64,000 bases of DNA, taken from NCBI RefSeq assembly GCF_003259175.1, contig NZ_QGOK01000008.1, forward strand, positions 121,091 to 185,090, given 5' to 3'. Each line of letters begins with the position of its first letter. The first letter of the stretch is position 1. Position numbers and translations under genes: made by a program. The notes under the pieces are model-generated. The model saw only the letters and a list, made by a program, of their open reading frames with translations. It had not been told where the DNA came from and did not search any database. Origin of the DNA: Marinomonas shanghaiensis. Its GTDB lineage: Bacteria > Pseudomonadota > Gammaproteobacteria > Pseudomonadales > Marinomonadaceae. Below, piece after piece: positions 47,015 through 56,278 of this stretch.

Positions 47015-48223
47015 ATGAAACTGAAGTTCACTAAAGAGATCATTTCCGCCATAGAGCCGTCAGATAAAAGACAGCGCATTCAAGACGCCAAGGTCGATGG
47101 TTTAGTAATAGAAGTGCTTCCCTCTGGTAGAAAATCGTTTCGTGTCTACAAACGCCTCAAAGGGCATACCTCTCCTGTAAGCATTACATTAGGTCAATTC
47201 CCTTCTTTGACTATTGAAAACGCTCGAAAAAAAGCACTAGAGGAATTATCCAAGCTTGCACATGGCATCAACCCAAATGAACAAGCAAAAGCCGATGCCA
47301 AGTCAAAAATCACACTTATAGAAGTTTATGATGACTACATATCACAAAAGGAGCTGTCTGAGTCGAGCTTACGAGGCTATAACCAAATAATGCGATCCTA
47401 TCTTGCTGACTGGCATAAATCGGCTCTTGCAGACATTACAGAGAGTATGATCAAAGAAAAACACGCGAGTCTCTCATGCACTAGTCGAGCGCAAGCCGAC
47501 TATTGCATGAGAGTACTCAGAGCTTTGTACAACTTTGCTCAATTCGAATATAAAAACGCCCAAGATAGACCAATCTTTCTCTATAATCCCGTTCAGATAC
47601 TAAGCCATAAAAGACAATGGAATCACGTACCACGAAAGCAAACACGTCTGACTCGATCTGAAATCCCTAAATTATTGAGCGGCTTAAATACGATTCGTGA
47701 AACCGCAGACACATTTTTGTTTGCGGTCTGTGACTTTGTTGAAATAGCCCTATTCACAGGATTAAGAAAATCAGAACTACTAAACTTGAAATGGGAACAG
47801 GTAAACCTTGAAGAACGAACTTTCCGAATTTTAGAGACAAAAAATGGTGATGCGTTAGAACTACCAATGGCAGATCATTTACATTCTATTTTTGAAAGAC
47901 GCAAGGAAATGACCAACAATGATTATGTTTTTCAAGCAGATAACGACTATGGATATGTTCGAGAGCCCAAAAAATCAATACAGAAAATTATAGATGAAAC
48001 AGAGATTAACTTTACACTTCATGACCTTAGAAGAACATTTACAAGCTCAGCTGAAATATTAAGGATAGGAACTTACACTATAAAAAGATTACTTAATCAC
48101 AAAACTCAAAGAAACGATGTTACTGCAGGCTACTCCATCTTAACCTCAGAAGAATTGAGAATACCATCTCAGGAAATTGAAAATCATTTAATTAAATTAA
48201 AAGAAAATCAACCTAAGAATTGA
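47015..48223 (+). CDS. Tyrosine-type site-specific integrase (P4-like)
   Basis: This 402-residue integrase has an N-terminal arm-binding domain (DUF4102 type, about 1-90: AKVDGLVIEVLPSGRKSFRVYKRLKG), a SAM-like core-binding domain (about 98-200) and a catalytic domain. The catalytic set is R251 (TGLRKSE), H336 and R339 (LHDLRR), H362 (LNHKT) and nucleophile Y373 (AGYS). It should catalyse integration into, and with a partner excision from, the tRNA gene. It lies at the end of the element carrying the tRNA fragment, not the intact tRNA. Its stop is 12 bp from the convergent reverse transcriptase stop. Confidence 0.93.
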   Translation: MKLKFTKEIISAIEPSDKRQRIQDAKVDGLVIEVLPSGRKSFRVYKRLKGHTSPVSITLGQFPSLTIENARKKALEELSKLAHGINPNEQAKADAKSKITLIEVYDDYISQKELSESSLRGYNQIMRSYLADWHKSALADITESMIKEKHASLSCTSRAQADYCMRVLRALYNFAQFEYKNAQDRPIFLYNPVQILSHKRQWNHVPRKQTRLTRSEIPKLLSGLNTIRETADTFLFAVCDFVEIALFTGLRKSELLNLKWEQVNLEERTFRILETKNGDALELPMADHLHSIFERRKEMTNNDYVFQADNDYGYVREPKKSIQKIIDETEINFTLHDLRRTFTSSAEILRIGTYTIKRLLNHKTQRNDVTAGYSILTSEELRIPSQEIENHLIKLKENQPKN

Positions 48224-48235
48224 TTTTCATATTTT

Positions 48236-49366
48236 TTATAACTTCCTATCTTTATAAATTTTATTAATTGCTTTTTCTATAGATTTTATTATTTTACCAC
48301 TTACAACTAAAAAATCATTATCAATAGATCTATCTTTTCTATCAAACTCATGAAATGATATCAAATATGATCTATAACCAACCAATAAATTTAAAATTTG
48401 ACTTTTTTCATATTCGCTCCTGTACTTTGAGATACCTTTATTATAATAGTTAGTCTTATCAAAATCTTTTTTTGCATATTTTTTCAAAATGATTTCATAC
48501 GACCACCCCTTTTTTAGAGCGTGAATGATTTTATTTATATTCTTCAATTTACTTGACGATAATCTTAGCCCTTTCCTTTCTAGATACGAATCAATAACAT
48601 AACCATTAACTGACAAAACCCCTTTACTCTGGATCGTTTTTGCATTATTCAGCTTAAACCCGCCTCTATTTAAAATATATTTAATTTCTTCATGAAATCT
48701 ATTAGAAAAAAGTGTTTTATCACTAATATTTGAAGAAAAAAGCATATCGTCAGCATATCTTGAGTACTTTATATTATGCTTTTCACAAAACTCGTGAATA
48801 ACTATATCAAAACGCCTAAAAACTATATTGGATATCAATGGAGAAGTGGAAAACCCCATTGGTAAAATCCTCCTTCCAGAAATAAAAGAATCTCCATAAC
48901 TCGAAGGAACATTAAGCATAACCAGATTCAAGAAAACATCTATTATTTTCTCCTTTCCCTTCTCCTTTCCATTATCAACGAAATATTCATCTAAAAAGTA
49001 AGATTCAAATGTTTCTTTTATAATTTCATAGGATATAGAATGAAAAAATGATTTTAGATCAAGCCTTAAGAAGTTGTAGTTCTCTACGTGCGGTGAAAAA
49101 AAATCTAAATAGCTTTTACCATTTTTATATGCCACCGAAGCTGAATTTATTTTGATTTTACTCAAAAAACTTAAGTTTAATTTTTTTAAATATCCATCTC
49201 TTTCGACTCTAGACACTAAACTAAAGAATGTTTTGTTATTGAATTTTAAAGTTTTTACGTCATCAACATTGAGCATCGGCCAAGACTGCGTTAAAACAAC
49301 TAGCCTAGACTGACTATCAGAGGAGAGTATATTTAATAGGTCTTTAGAGTTTAATTTTTTAAACAT
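48236..49366 (-). CDS. Retron-like reverse transcriptase
   Basis: This reverse transcriptase of about 376 residues has motif A FLRLDLKSFF with catalytic Asp103, the nucleotide-site segment ILPMGFSTSPLISN and the catalytic box RYADDMLFS with Asp206/Asp207. GVLSVNGYVID lies where retron enzymes usually carry VTGxxV, and a thumb segment LLVGYRSYLISF follows. No maturase, endonuclease or integrase domain is fused. The ATG at 49366 is preferred over a GTG at 49411, because the GTG lies inside the predicted retron RNA. Directly upstream are that RNA and an OLD-like effector, the usual retron trio. It should make a branched RNA-DNA hybrid (msDNA) from the RNA at 49374. Confidence 0.88.
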   Translation of the reverse strand: MFKKLNSKDLLNILSSDSQSRLVVLTQSWPMLNVDDVKTLKFNNKTFFSLVSRVERDGYLKKLNLSFLSKIKINSASVAYKNGKSYLDFFSPHVENYNFLRLDLKSFFHSISYEIIKETFESYFLDEYFVDNGKEKGKEKIIDVFLNLVMLNVPSSYGDSFISGRRILPMGFSTSPLISNIVFRRFDIVIHEFCEKHNIKYSRYADDMLFSSNISDKTLFSNRFHEEIKYILNRGGFKLNNAKTIQSKGVLSVNGYVIDSYLERKGLRLSSSKLKNINKIIHALKKGWSYEIILKKYAKKDFDKTNYYNKGISKYRSEYEKSQILNLLVGYRSYLISFHEFDRKDRSIDNDFLVVSGKIIKSIEKAINKIYKDRKL

Positions 49367-49373
49367 ATGAGGA

Positions 49374-49523
49374 AAGCTTCTTCTCCGATACCATGAACAA
49401 TCTTTACACACCGTGAGTTGCTAGCAACTTAAAGGCATAGTTGACAGATAGATAGTAAATTAGGGCTAGAATCGTTAAACGATCAGGTGCGAACACCCCC
49501 CACTTCTATCGAAGAAGAAGCTT
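49374..49523 (-). ncRNA. Predicted retron msr-msd RNA
   Basis: A 17-nt inverted repeat bounds this segment. In the minus-strand RNA, a1 (49523-49507) pairs with a2 (49390-49374) in 16 Watson-Crick pairs and one G.U. Just inside a1 is a G at 49506, positioned like the branching guanosine of known retrons. Then come a GGTG-TTCG-CACC tetraloop hairpin (49497-49486), a second hairpin ATCGTT/AACGAT (49483-49471) and, in the msd half, a perfect 14-bp palindrome (49416-49429) inside weaker stems. a2 ends eight bases before the reverse transcriptase ATG. The first ~40 bases overlap the last codons of the effector gene. Assignment is by structure and position, not similarity. Confidence 0.75.
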
Positions 49524-51702
49524 GCTCTAAAATATACGATAACTCAGGAAATGCCAACTTAAAATTAGGCATGAAGTAATTATAATCTAACTTCTCAATT
49601 TCTAAAATTGAAAAATCTAAGAATTCAGTCACCCAACCACTAGTTTTTTTCATATAAGGAGATAGTACCTTAAGATCATTTTCCTTAAGTTGTTTTATAA
49701 GATTAAGAATTTTTTCGTCCAGTCTATCGGATGAGTTATTTTTAATACTAATCAAACTATCTGTCTTTCCCTCAAAAATAAGTCTATAAAATACAACTTC
49801 ATTTTCTTTATTTAGAATAGATCTAATTTTATTTCTCACTTCACGAAGATACTTTTTTTTCACATTATCTAAAAATAATTTATCATTACCATCACATGTA
49901 AATCCACGATCCTGAGAAGTGAATAGCTTATTAAATGATTCTATATAATTAGCACTGTTGGACTTCATCTTTATAATATCAGCTCTAGGGTTTTTTGATG
50001 CTTGATAGCATTTTCCAAATACCAAACTAACAATCCATCTTTCAAAAATCCATTTTGACTCATTACAAATCAACAAACCTTCAATTGTGTCATTTAAAAA
50101 ATTATAACCTCTTTTATTTGCAATGAAATTCAACTTGCTAGTTACAATTTTATTATTAAAACCTAAAAAAGAAGTACCTAAAGAATCTAAAGAAAATACT
50201 TTTTTATCCAAAGTAAATATGTAATCTAAATGATAAAGAGCTACATTTTTAAAATTTGAATAAAGCGAAAATCTTTCTTTATTAAATGCACCTTTAAGTT
50301 TAAAATTGTCATCAATATATTTAAGCTTTCCAGTGTTGTAATCAAACTGAACTATTTTATCCAAATCATATAAAACCATATATGGAATAGATGCATTACT
50401 ATAACTTGGTGCTATATACTTAAGTGTGACATTATTTGCACCATAAACATCAATTCTATTTAGAATTGGAAATTTCCTTGACAGATTAAAATTACCAAAG
50501 AGTTCAATTTCAGTTTGTCCTTCAACAAACAAAATAAAATCACTAAAAAATAACCTCGCTTCATTATCCCCAAAAGAATTAATAAATCTAGCATCAGAAT
50601 ATGTTGAATTAAGCACATTTATTCTTGTAGGTTTCTTACTTTTTTTTGTGAAGTGGTAAACTCTTTGATTATTTTTGAAAAGCTTTATACATTGTTTTAA
50701 AATATTAGGGGAATGTGTGGAGAGAATCACTTTGGGATATGGCGTCTTATATTTCCCTACCTCAACATCATCTTTTGTTTTTTTAAATGACATATATACA
50801 TCGTAAATTCTATTTATTAACTGCTCATTTAATCGTGGGTGAAGACCAACTTCAGGCTCATCAACAAATATAAACGGAGAAATATATTCTCGTCTTGTTA
50901 GGCTTATTAACAGTGTTATCATTATTTCAATAAATTTATGTGAATTCGTTCCATCAGATTGAGTTTTTATATCTTCTCCAAAATGAACAAAATCATGTCC
51001 TTTTAATGCTATTTTTATATAACTAAGAACCTTATCTCTATAGCTATAGCCTTTTGTATCAATTAATTTTTCAACAGATTGAACATATTTTTTATAGTCG
51101 CCGCTACCATTAGCAATTTTATCGTCTAAGAAATCCATCAACTCATTGTTAGACAAGCCTTTAAGGTTGAATGTATTCAATTTGCATACAATATCCCAAA
51201 CCTTATTCCAATCATATAAATCTATATGCCTAGAATCAATATCAAAAAAAGGAAATAAATTATAAACACCTTCTCTTTTTTTTGAGTCTTTATCAGACCA
51301 AACGATTGCTCCATCTTTAAAAACTTTAAGAGTTAGACTAAAAAGTATAGGTTTATTTTCTGAAAACTCAAACAAACTAGCTATATCTGTAATACTATTT
51401 TTGAAAAAAACATTATAGATATTTTTAAGGTAGGCACTTTTTGTGTTTGACCTAACAATCGATTTAATTCTGGTAAGATCATATGTTAATGTAATAGAGC
51501 CAAAAGAGTCATATTTTGAATTCAGCTCAGGAGAAATAACCTTTTCACCGTTAAGACTATTATAGAAAAACCTCAACAATTTCAACAAATTAGATTTCCC
51601 TACATTATTCTTACCTATAATACAGTTAAAATCATTAATATCGTCCATTAAAAAATCATCAAATGACAATAGATTTTTAATCTTTATCGACTTTATAGTC
51701 AT
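49483..51702 (-). CDS. OLD-like ATPase / TOPRIM nuclease (putative retron effector)
   Basis: This 739-residue protein has an ABC/SMC-type ATPase N-terminal half: Walker A GKNNVGKSN at 30-38, a signature-like SDGTNS at 249-254, Walker B FIFVDEPEVGLHP with D281/E282, and H-loop H330 in LSTHSPN. A TOPRIM-type nuclease part follows, with E394 in LFVEGQTEIELF and D446/D448 in LYDLDK. This is the OLD family layout, used as toxin-like nuclease in several phage-defence systems including retron-Eco8. It is very AT-rich compared with the chromosome. It is upstream of, and on the same strand as, the retron RNA and reverse transcriptase. Its 3' codons double as the start of the RNA. Confidence 0.85.
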   Translation of the reverse strand: MTIKSIKIKNLLSFDDFLMDDINDFNCIIGKNNVGKSNLLKLLRFFYNSLNGEKVISPELNSKYDSFGSITLTYDLTRIKSIVRSNTKSAYLKNIYNVFFKNSITDIASLFEFSENKPILFSLTLKVFKDGAIVWSDKDSKKREGVYNLFPFFDIDSRHIDLYDWNKVWDIVCKLNTFNLKGLSNNELMDFLDDKIANGSGDYKKYVQSVEKLIDTKGYSYRDKVLSYIKIALKGHDFVHFGEDIKTQSDGTNSHKFIEIMITLLISLTRREYISPFIFVDEPEVGLHPRLNEQLINRIYDVYMSFKKTKDDVEVGKYKTPYPKVILSTHSPNILKQCIKLFKNNQRVYHFTKKSKKPTRINVLNSTYSDARFINSFGDNEARLFFSDFILFVEGQTEIELFGNFNLSRKFPILNRIDVYGANNVTLKYIAPSYSNASIPYMVLYDLDKIVQFDYNTGKLKYIDDNFKLKGAFNKERFSLYSNFKNVALYHLDYIFTLDKKVFSLDSLGTSFLGFNNKIVTSKLNFIANKRGYNFLNDTIEGLLICNESKWIFERWIVSLVFGKCYQASKNPRADIIKMKSNSANYIESFNKLFTSQDRGFTCDGNDKLFLDNVKKKYLREVRNKIRSILNKENEVVFYRLIFEGKTDSLISIKNNSSDRLDEKILNLIKQLKENDLKVLSPYMKKTSGWVTEFLDFSILEIEKLDYNYFMPNFKLAFPELSYILEQASSSIEVGGVRT

Positions 51703-51750
51703 CGCACTTCCATTTAGTTAATAGTTTTAATTGGAAAATTAAAATCAATT

Positions 51751-54276
51751 TTACACTTCAATATCTTTTTCGATATCAAAATTTTCCATTGCTAACCTAG
51801 CCGTGTTTTCCTTAGACATAATACTAATAAGCATTTCTTCTCTCTTACCATCTAGTATTGACATGTCTCGGTTTGAGTCAGGAAGAAGTTCTCCTATCTC
51901 ATAGTGATTATAGAAAATATGAGACTCGTCTTTATGACGGCTTGCGGCAACATAGACACTTGCTCTATCCATTCCTGAAGTGTAATAAACAAATGTATTA
52001 CCATCTACTGTTGTACCCTGCGAGCTGTATACTGTCAGCGCATATGCATGACACAAGTTCGTCCCTTTTTCATCTGCATATTCTGAAGATAGAAAACTCA
52101 CTTTACGACCATCATCCGCTCTTATTGAAAACTCTACATTTGCGCTTTCAACAACTCGAATAGACTCTATAGTTCCTAACGTACCATTAGATACACCAAG
52201 CTTTCTATAATCATTGCGACAAAATTTAATTCGGTCGCCCTTAGAAAATTCCGTTTTAAACGACTTATCAGCGACACTACACGAAAGTGGAATATTTTCT
52301 TGGCCTACGCGCCCCTCTGATATGTGAATATCTCTAATTACTTTACTAATTTCCTGTACATCACTCCACCGCTGCGCAATGACAAGAGAGGCTTTGTCAG
52401 GGTTGGCTTTATGATACTTATGCCAGCCATCTACTAAGGCTTTTTTAGTATTCTCTGCATTCTCATGAAAGTGAAGGCACCCTTTCTCATCAAGCATTTT
52501 AAGAGCCTTTTCTGCTTTTCCATCCCTTAAATCTGCCACTACCCCACGAGCCCATGCTGTTCGTTGCCTGCGTATGTTTTCAATACGCTGAGTACCGATT
52601 ATTTCTGGATTTGATAGATAGCGCAGTGACCCGCCTCTATTGATCGCATCTAATTGTTTATCTTCACCAGTCAGTATCAATTTACACTGGGCCTGATAAG
52701 CACAATGCGTTAGCTTTTGTAGATCAGTACTAGGTAATTGACCAGCTTCATCGACAACTAAAACGCCTGTAGATGATAGAGGGTTAGTGCCATTCGTAAT
52801 TTTATTAATCAACGAGGCAACTGTTACTGATCGGATTCCTGTTTCTTCCTGAAGGTTATCAGCCGCTTTTTTAGCAATACTGGCACCTAAGACCTTATAG
52901 CCCTTCTCGTTATAGGCATGTCTTGCAGCTAACATTAAAGTCGTTTTTCCAGCGCCAGCCGAGCCTTGCACAATCGAAATATCAGGCCCGTTTAGAGCAT
53001 TGTATACAGCTTCTATTTGTTCATCGTCAAAAGGAAAACCGAGCTCCGACTCAGCCTTTTTCAAAGCTTTTTGAATTTCAGGTTCAGATAGACTTTTAGT
53101 GAAACGACTCGATAAATCACGAGCGGTTTGTACCATCATGCGCTCACAGTTTAAAACTGATTGAGTAGTATATTGTGGATCAAACGGATTTTCTGCACTT
53201 AACTCTACAACCTCCTGATCTCTGATCAACCGCTTAACGTTTTGCTCACACTCAGCAGCGTTAATTCCGCTCTGAACGGATTGAATAGCTGTTTGATAAA
53301 ATAGGTCTTGAGGCCTAAAAGTCGCCCTCTTATCAGTAATTGAGTACAGAATTTGATCGTCTTCTGGTAACTCAGCACCCAAAAGAGTTTCAGTCTGTAT
53401 AGACTTTAGAGTCTCTGTATGAAAGCCAATATTATCCATTTCACCTTGCCAACTTTTTAACAATGCCTGATGATCAACTAAGCCTTTATCTTTTCGGGTA
53501 TCCAGTTTGATTAAATCACCCGCTTTACTCGCGCTTGAAGAAACGCCTTTTTTTTCCAGCTCTTCACGTATGTTTTTTGAACGCTTAGAGAAATGTTCAC
53601 ACAGTTCTTTATCAACACCAGAGACATGAAACGAATCTTCATCTCTTTCGATTTGAAAACCTAGCTCTTTCATCTGTGCTGCTAATTCCGCTCGATATAA
53701 CGCACCCGCTGCTTTTTGCCACTGATAGATTTTACGGGAATCAATGCTTCCCCATGAATCATCCAGCCGTGGCGCTACATTACAGATTACTGCGTGTGTA
53801 TGAAGCTGCGGATCTTGCTCCCTAGAAGTGCAATGATTAAAAGTCGCCGCGACTAGACCAGCGGTACGTTCTAACGTTTCGCCACCTTTACCTCGCCTTG
53901 TAAATGATGCGTAACGCTCAAGTGCATCGATCCCTCGTTTTACAGCTATTGTTTGGGCTTCCTGAATTTTTGACCTTAAATCGTCATCTGCTCTCGCCCA
54001 CAAAACAGAGACCGATTTTGGAGCGCTAAAAGTACTATCCCAACCTAATCGTCTTTTTTCTGAATAAGCATTTTGAACAAGAGAAGCGCCCGAAGGCGCT
54101 CCTCCATTTATCAAAGCTTCCAATGAGTTCTTCTCTACTGATTTTCCGTGGAGTCTTAGCTGACGACAACCAAGGCCGTACCATTGACCTGGAGGCTCAC
54201 CAGACCCGAGGTAATAGTCCTCAGCAGCTAGGTCTGTATAGTATGAAATTGTTCTAATCGGAGAGATCGTCAGCAT
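51751..54276 (-). CDS. MobF-family relaxase/helicase (TraI/TrwC-like)
   Basis: This 841-residue protein nicks oriT and unwinds DNA for conjugative transfer. The N-terminal relaxase has candidate nucleophile tyrosines Y12/Y13 (ISYYTD) with Y21/Y22, and the metal-binding three-His set H148, H159, H161 (FNHCTSREQDPQLHTHAV). A RecD-like helicase follows with Walker A GSAGAGKT at 438-445, Walker B VVDEAGQLP with D509/E510, and the motif near the C-terminus YALTVYSSQGTT. Length is close to TrwC and much shorter than F TraI. Its ATG overlaps the coupling-protein stop by one base. Confidence 0.93.
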   Translation of the reverse strand: MLTISPIRTISYYTDLAAEDYYLGSGEPPGQWYGLGCRQLRLHGKSVEKNSLEALINGGAPSGASLVQNAYSEKRRLGWDSTFSAPKSVSVLWARADDDLRSKIQEAQTIAVKRGIDALERYASFTRRGKGGETLERTAGLVAATFNHCTSREQDPQLHTHAVICNVAPRLDDSWGSIDSRKIYQWQKAAGALYRAELAAQMKELGFQIERDEDSFHVSGVDKELCEHFSKRSKNIREELEKKGVSSSASKAGDLIKLDTRKDKGLVDHQALLKSWQGEMDNIGFHTETLKSIQTETLLGAELPEDDQILYSITDKRATFRPQDLFYQTAIQSVQSGINAAECEQNVKRLIRDQEVVELSAENPFDPQYTTQSVLNCERMMVQTARDLSSRFTKSLSEPEIQKALKKAESELGFPFDDEQIEAVYNALNGPDISIVQGSAGAGKTTLMLAARHAYNEKGYKVLGASIAKKAADNLQEETGIRSVTVASLINKITNGTNPLSSTGVLVVDEAGQLPSTDLQKLTHCAYQAQCKLILTGEDKQLDAINRGGSLRYLSNPEIIGTQRIENIRRQRTAWARGVVADLRDGKAEKALKMLDEKGCLHFHENAENTKKALVDGWHKYHKANPDKASLVIAQRWSDVQEISKVIRDIHISEGRVGQENIPLSCSVADKSFKTEFSKGDRIKFCRNDYRKLGVSNGTLGTIESIRVVESANVEFSIRADDGRKVSFLSSEYADEKGTNLCHAYALTVYSSQGTTVDGNTFVYYTSGMDRASVYVAASRHKDESHIFYNHYEIGELLPDSNRDMSILDGKREEMLISIMSKENTARLAMENFDIEKDIEV

Positions 54277-56003
54277 TATGAGCGACCTCCAAACAATTTA
54301 TTTTCAGACTTATTCTCTTTTTTTGGACGTTCAGTTAACCATTCCGCAGGAACGTGCTCCTCCGCAATAGTTTTTTTCTTATAAAGCGGCCACTGCAAAC
54401 GAAATACACCTTCCCAACTAGGCACCATGAGGTAACCAATTACTCCTTTTTTGGTTGGCATTTCAATGTGTGTGAGATCATGTTCACTAACAACAGGTTC
54501 ACTAGACCGCTGCCATGTTTTTTCGTTACCGACCTGTGATGGCCGCTCAACAATACGATCACCAAAAACGTTAGAGACGTATTCCGAGTCTCCTCCCGCT
54601 CCACCTATGCGCATAGCAACAACGATTGAGAAAAGGTTTAAAATCGTATCTGCATCATGTTCTCCATAATTGTTTTTGATTTGTGAGATTGATTGAGTTC
54701 CAAATACGGCTCTCCCTCCACGTGAGCGTGCTAACTCAAGCCACATTTTAATACTTGGATTTGGCGGTAAATTTGCCATCTCATCAATAAACAACCACGT
54801 ATCCCGCGTATTTTTCATTGGTAGTGATAAAAAGTGCTTTGTCATCAATGACAATAACGCGTTGCACAGTGGTGCTCCAATCGATTTATACCGTGGGTCA
54901 GATTGAACTATTACTGTGTTTGGTACTTTTTTATGATTGCTACAAACCCACTCTCTAATCGAGAACTTTGGTTTATCGGAATCTCCCCATGCAATCGCTA
55001 GAGTTTCAATCCAGCTAAGTTCTGCTATAAGGTTGACGTAAAATCCTTGTGTTGTTTTAGAGCCTTCCACGATAAATGAAGCCGCAATGGGATAGTGACG
55101 TTGCAATAAAGACAGCATTTCAGACTGTGATAGCTGAATACGTTGCTTAATATCAGACCAACTCCATATGTTTTTTTCTTCTAAAAGACTGACTAACATT
55201 CCAGTAAAAATTAGTCGAGCACCCTTTAGCCACATAGGATCTTGGGAGTTACTATCTGGTATTAAATTAAAAGCAATCATTTCAGCATCATGTTCATTTC
55301 TAACGTCTTTTGCAATGTCCCAAATAAATGATCTATCATCCCAAGGAGCTATCAAAATGGTTTTGTTATTAAAGAAAAAAGTTGTAAATTCTTTTTTCTC
55401 ATCATAAATAAAAACCTTATCGTTTCTCGTTATAGCCTGATCTATAATCGGAAGAATTACTGTGGTTTTTCCTCCACCGGCAGTACCAAGGGTTAAAATA
55501 TTGGACTGCTCATCCTTTTTTGTTAGAACAGTATCTGGATAAATATTTATACCTCTGTTTTTTCTTCCTGACTTTTTTAGAGTTTTCTTTGCTTTTACCT
55601 TAGCAATAGATATAGCTTTTCTCCCTATATAAAGTTTAGCACCATCAACATGCCTACTAAGATCTCGCCCACCTTCTTCCCAAGCTAGTTTCTTTGTTAA
55701 TTTATAAGAAACCAGAAACGAAAATAATAATGGAATAATCAAATGAATATAGAAATGCAATACTAAATTTTCTCTTTCTAACCAGTTCCAGTACTGAATC
55801 CAATCATAACCAGAACCACCTAATGCCACCTTTTTAAAAAGACTTAAAAAATATTTGTAATATTCTGAGATGGCACCCCATCCAGTAAGCCAATTCCAAG
55901 TCAGCCAAATGATGCTACAAAATAGCAACGTAAAGGCGATACCAAAAAACAGAAAAATCGAGTTCCAATCCTGTGCTTTTTCGTTTGGTGTAGCTCTCAT
56001 CAT
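54276..56003 (-). CDS. Type IV coupling protein (TraD/TrwB/VirD4-like)
   Basis: This 575-residue inner-membrane ATPase has membrane segments at about 14-38 and 80-102, Walker A GTAGGGKTT at 173-181, Walker B WLFIDEMANLPP and a TQSISQ motif near FGTQSISQIKNNYG. Coupling proteins bring the relaxase-DNA complex to a secretion channel. It is unusual for a mobilizable element to keep one while lacking all channel genes. It overlaps the RHH gene upstream by 4 bp and the relaxase downstream by one base. Confidence 0.93.
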   Translation of the reverse strand: MMRATPNEKAQDWNSIFLFFGIAFTLLFCSIIWLTWNWLTGWGAISEYYKYFLSLFKKVALGGSGYDWIQYWNWLERENLVLHFYIHLIIPLLFSFLVSYKLTKKLAWEEGGRDLSRHVDGAKLYIGRKAISIAKVKAKKTLKKSGRKNRGINIYPDTVLTKKDEQSNILTLGTAGGGKTTVILPIIDQAITRNDKVFIYDEKKEFTTFFFNNKTILIAPWDDRSFIWDIAKDVRNEHDAEMIAFNLIPDSNSQDPMWLKGARLIFTGMLVSLLEEKNIWSWSDIKQRIQLSQSEMLSLLQRHYPIAASFIVEGSKTTQGFYVNLIAELSWIETLAIAWGDSDKPKFSIREWVCSNHKKVPNTVIVQSDPRYKSIGAPLCNALLSLMTKHFLSLPMKNTRDTWLFIDEMANLPPNPSIKMWLELARSRGGRAVFGTQSISQIKNNYGEHDADTILNLFSIVVAMRIGGAGGDSEYVSNVFGDRIVERPSQVGNEKTWQRSSEPVVSEHDLTHIEMPTKKGVIGYLMVPSWEGVFRLQWPLYKKKTIAEEHVPAEWLTERPKKENKSENKLFGGRS

Positions 56004-56278
56004 TGATTACCTCCATTTAAGCGTTGTCTAGCAATCTCACGTTCATGATCACTAAGATTTGCAACAGCACATACAATTGAAAACATTCTGTTCGTGATTC
56101 GACGCTCTAAATCTACGAACCGCTGATCTAGAGACAACTGCTCATGATTAGCGGAAATTATGGCTCGAATATGCTCCGCAACAGACTCATTTTTTTGTTC
56201 AGCATCGTGCACAATGCGGTTATAATCTGACGTTGAAAAACGTACAGTGATTGCTCGGTTTACACTTTTTTTAGACAT
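56000..56278 (-). CDS. Ribbon-helix-helix mobilization accessory protein (TrwA-like position)
   Basis: This 92-residue basic protein has an N-terminal ribbon-helix-helix pattern (NRAITVRFSTSDYNRIVHDAEQKNESVAEHIRAII) followed by a helical tail. By position, first in the relaxase operon and next to the likely oriT, it should bind oriT to help nicking and repress the operon, as TrwA does in R388. Sequence alone only supports a DNA-binding RHH protein. Confidence 0.75.
   Translation of the reverse strand: MSKKSVNRAITVRFSTSDYNRIVHDAEQKNESVAEHIRAIISANHEQLSLDQRFVDLERRITNRMFSIVCAVANLSDHEREIARQRLNGGNQ

Noticed and set aside
48236..49366. Diversity-generating retroelement or group II intron reading of the reverse transcriptase
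   Set aside because: No template/variable repeat pair, no variable-protein gene, no maturase or endonuclease domain; the neighbouring effector and inverted-repeat-bounded RNA fit a retron better.
49367..49411. Longer reverse transcriptase starting at GTG 49411
   Set aside because: The extra codons fall inside the predicted retron RNA, there is no ribosome site, and ATG 49366 starts right after the a2 arm.
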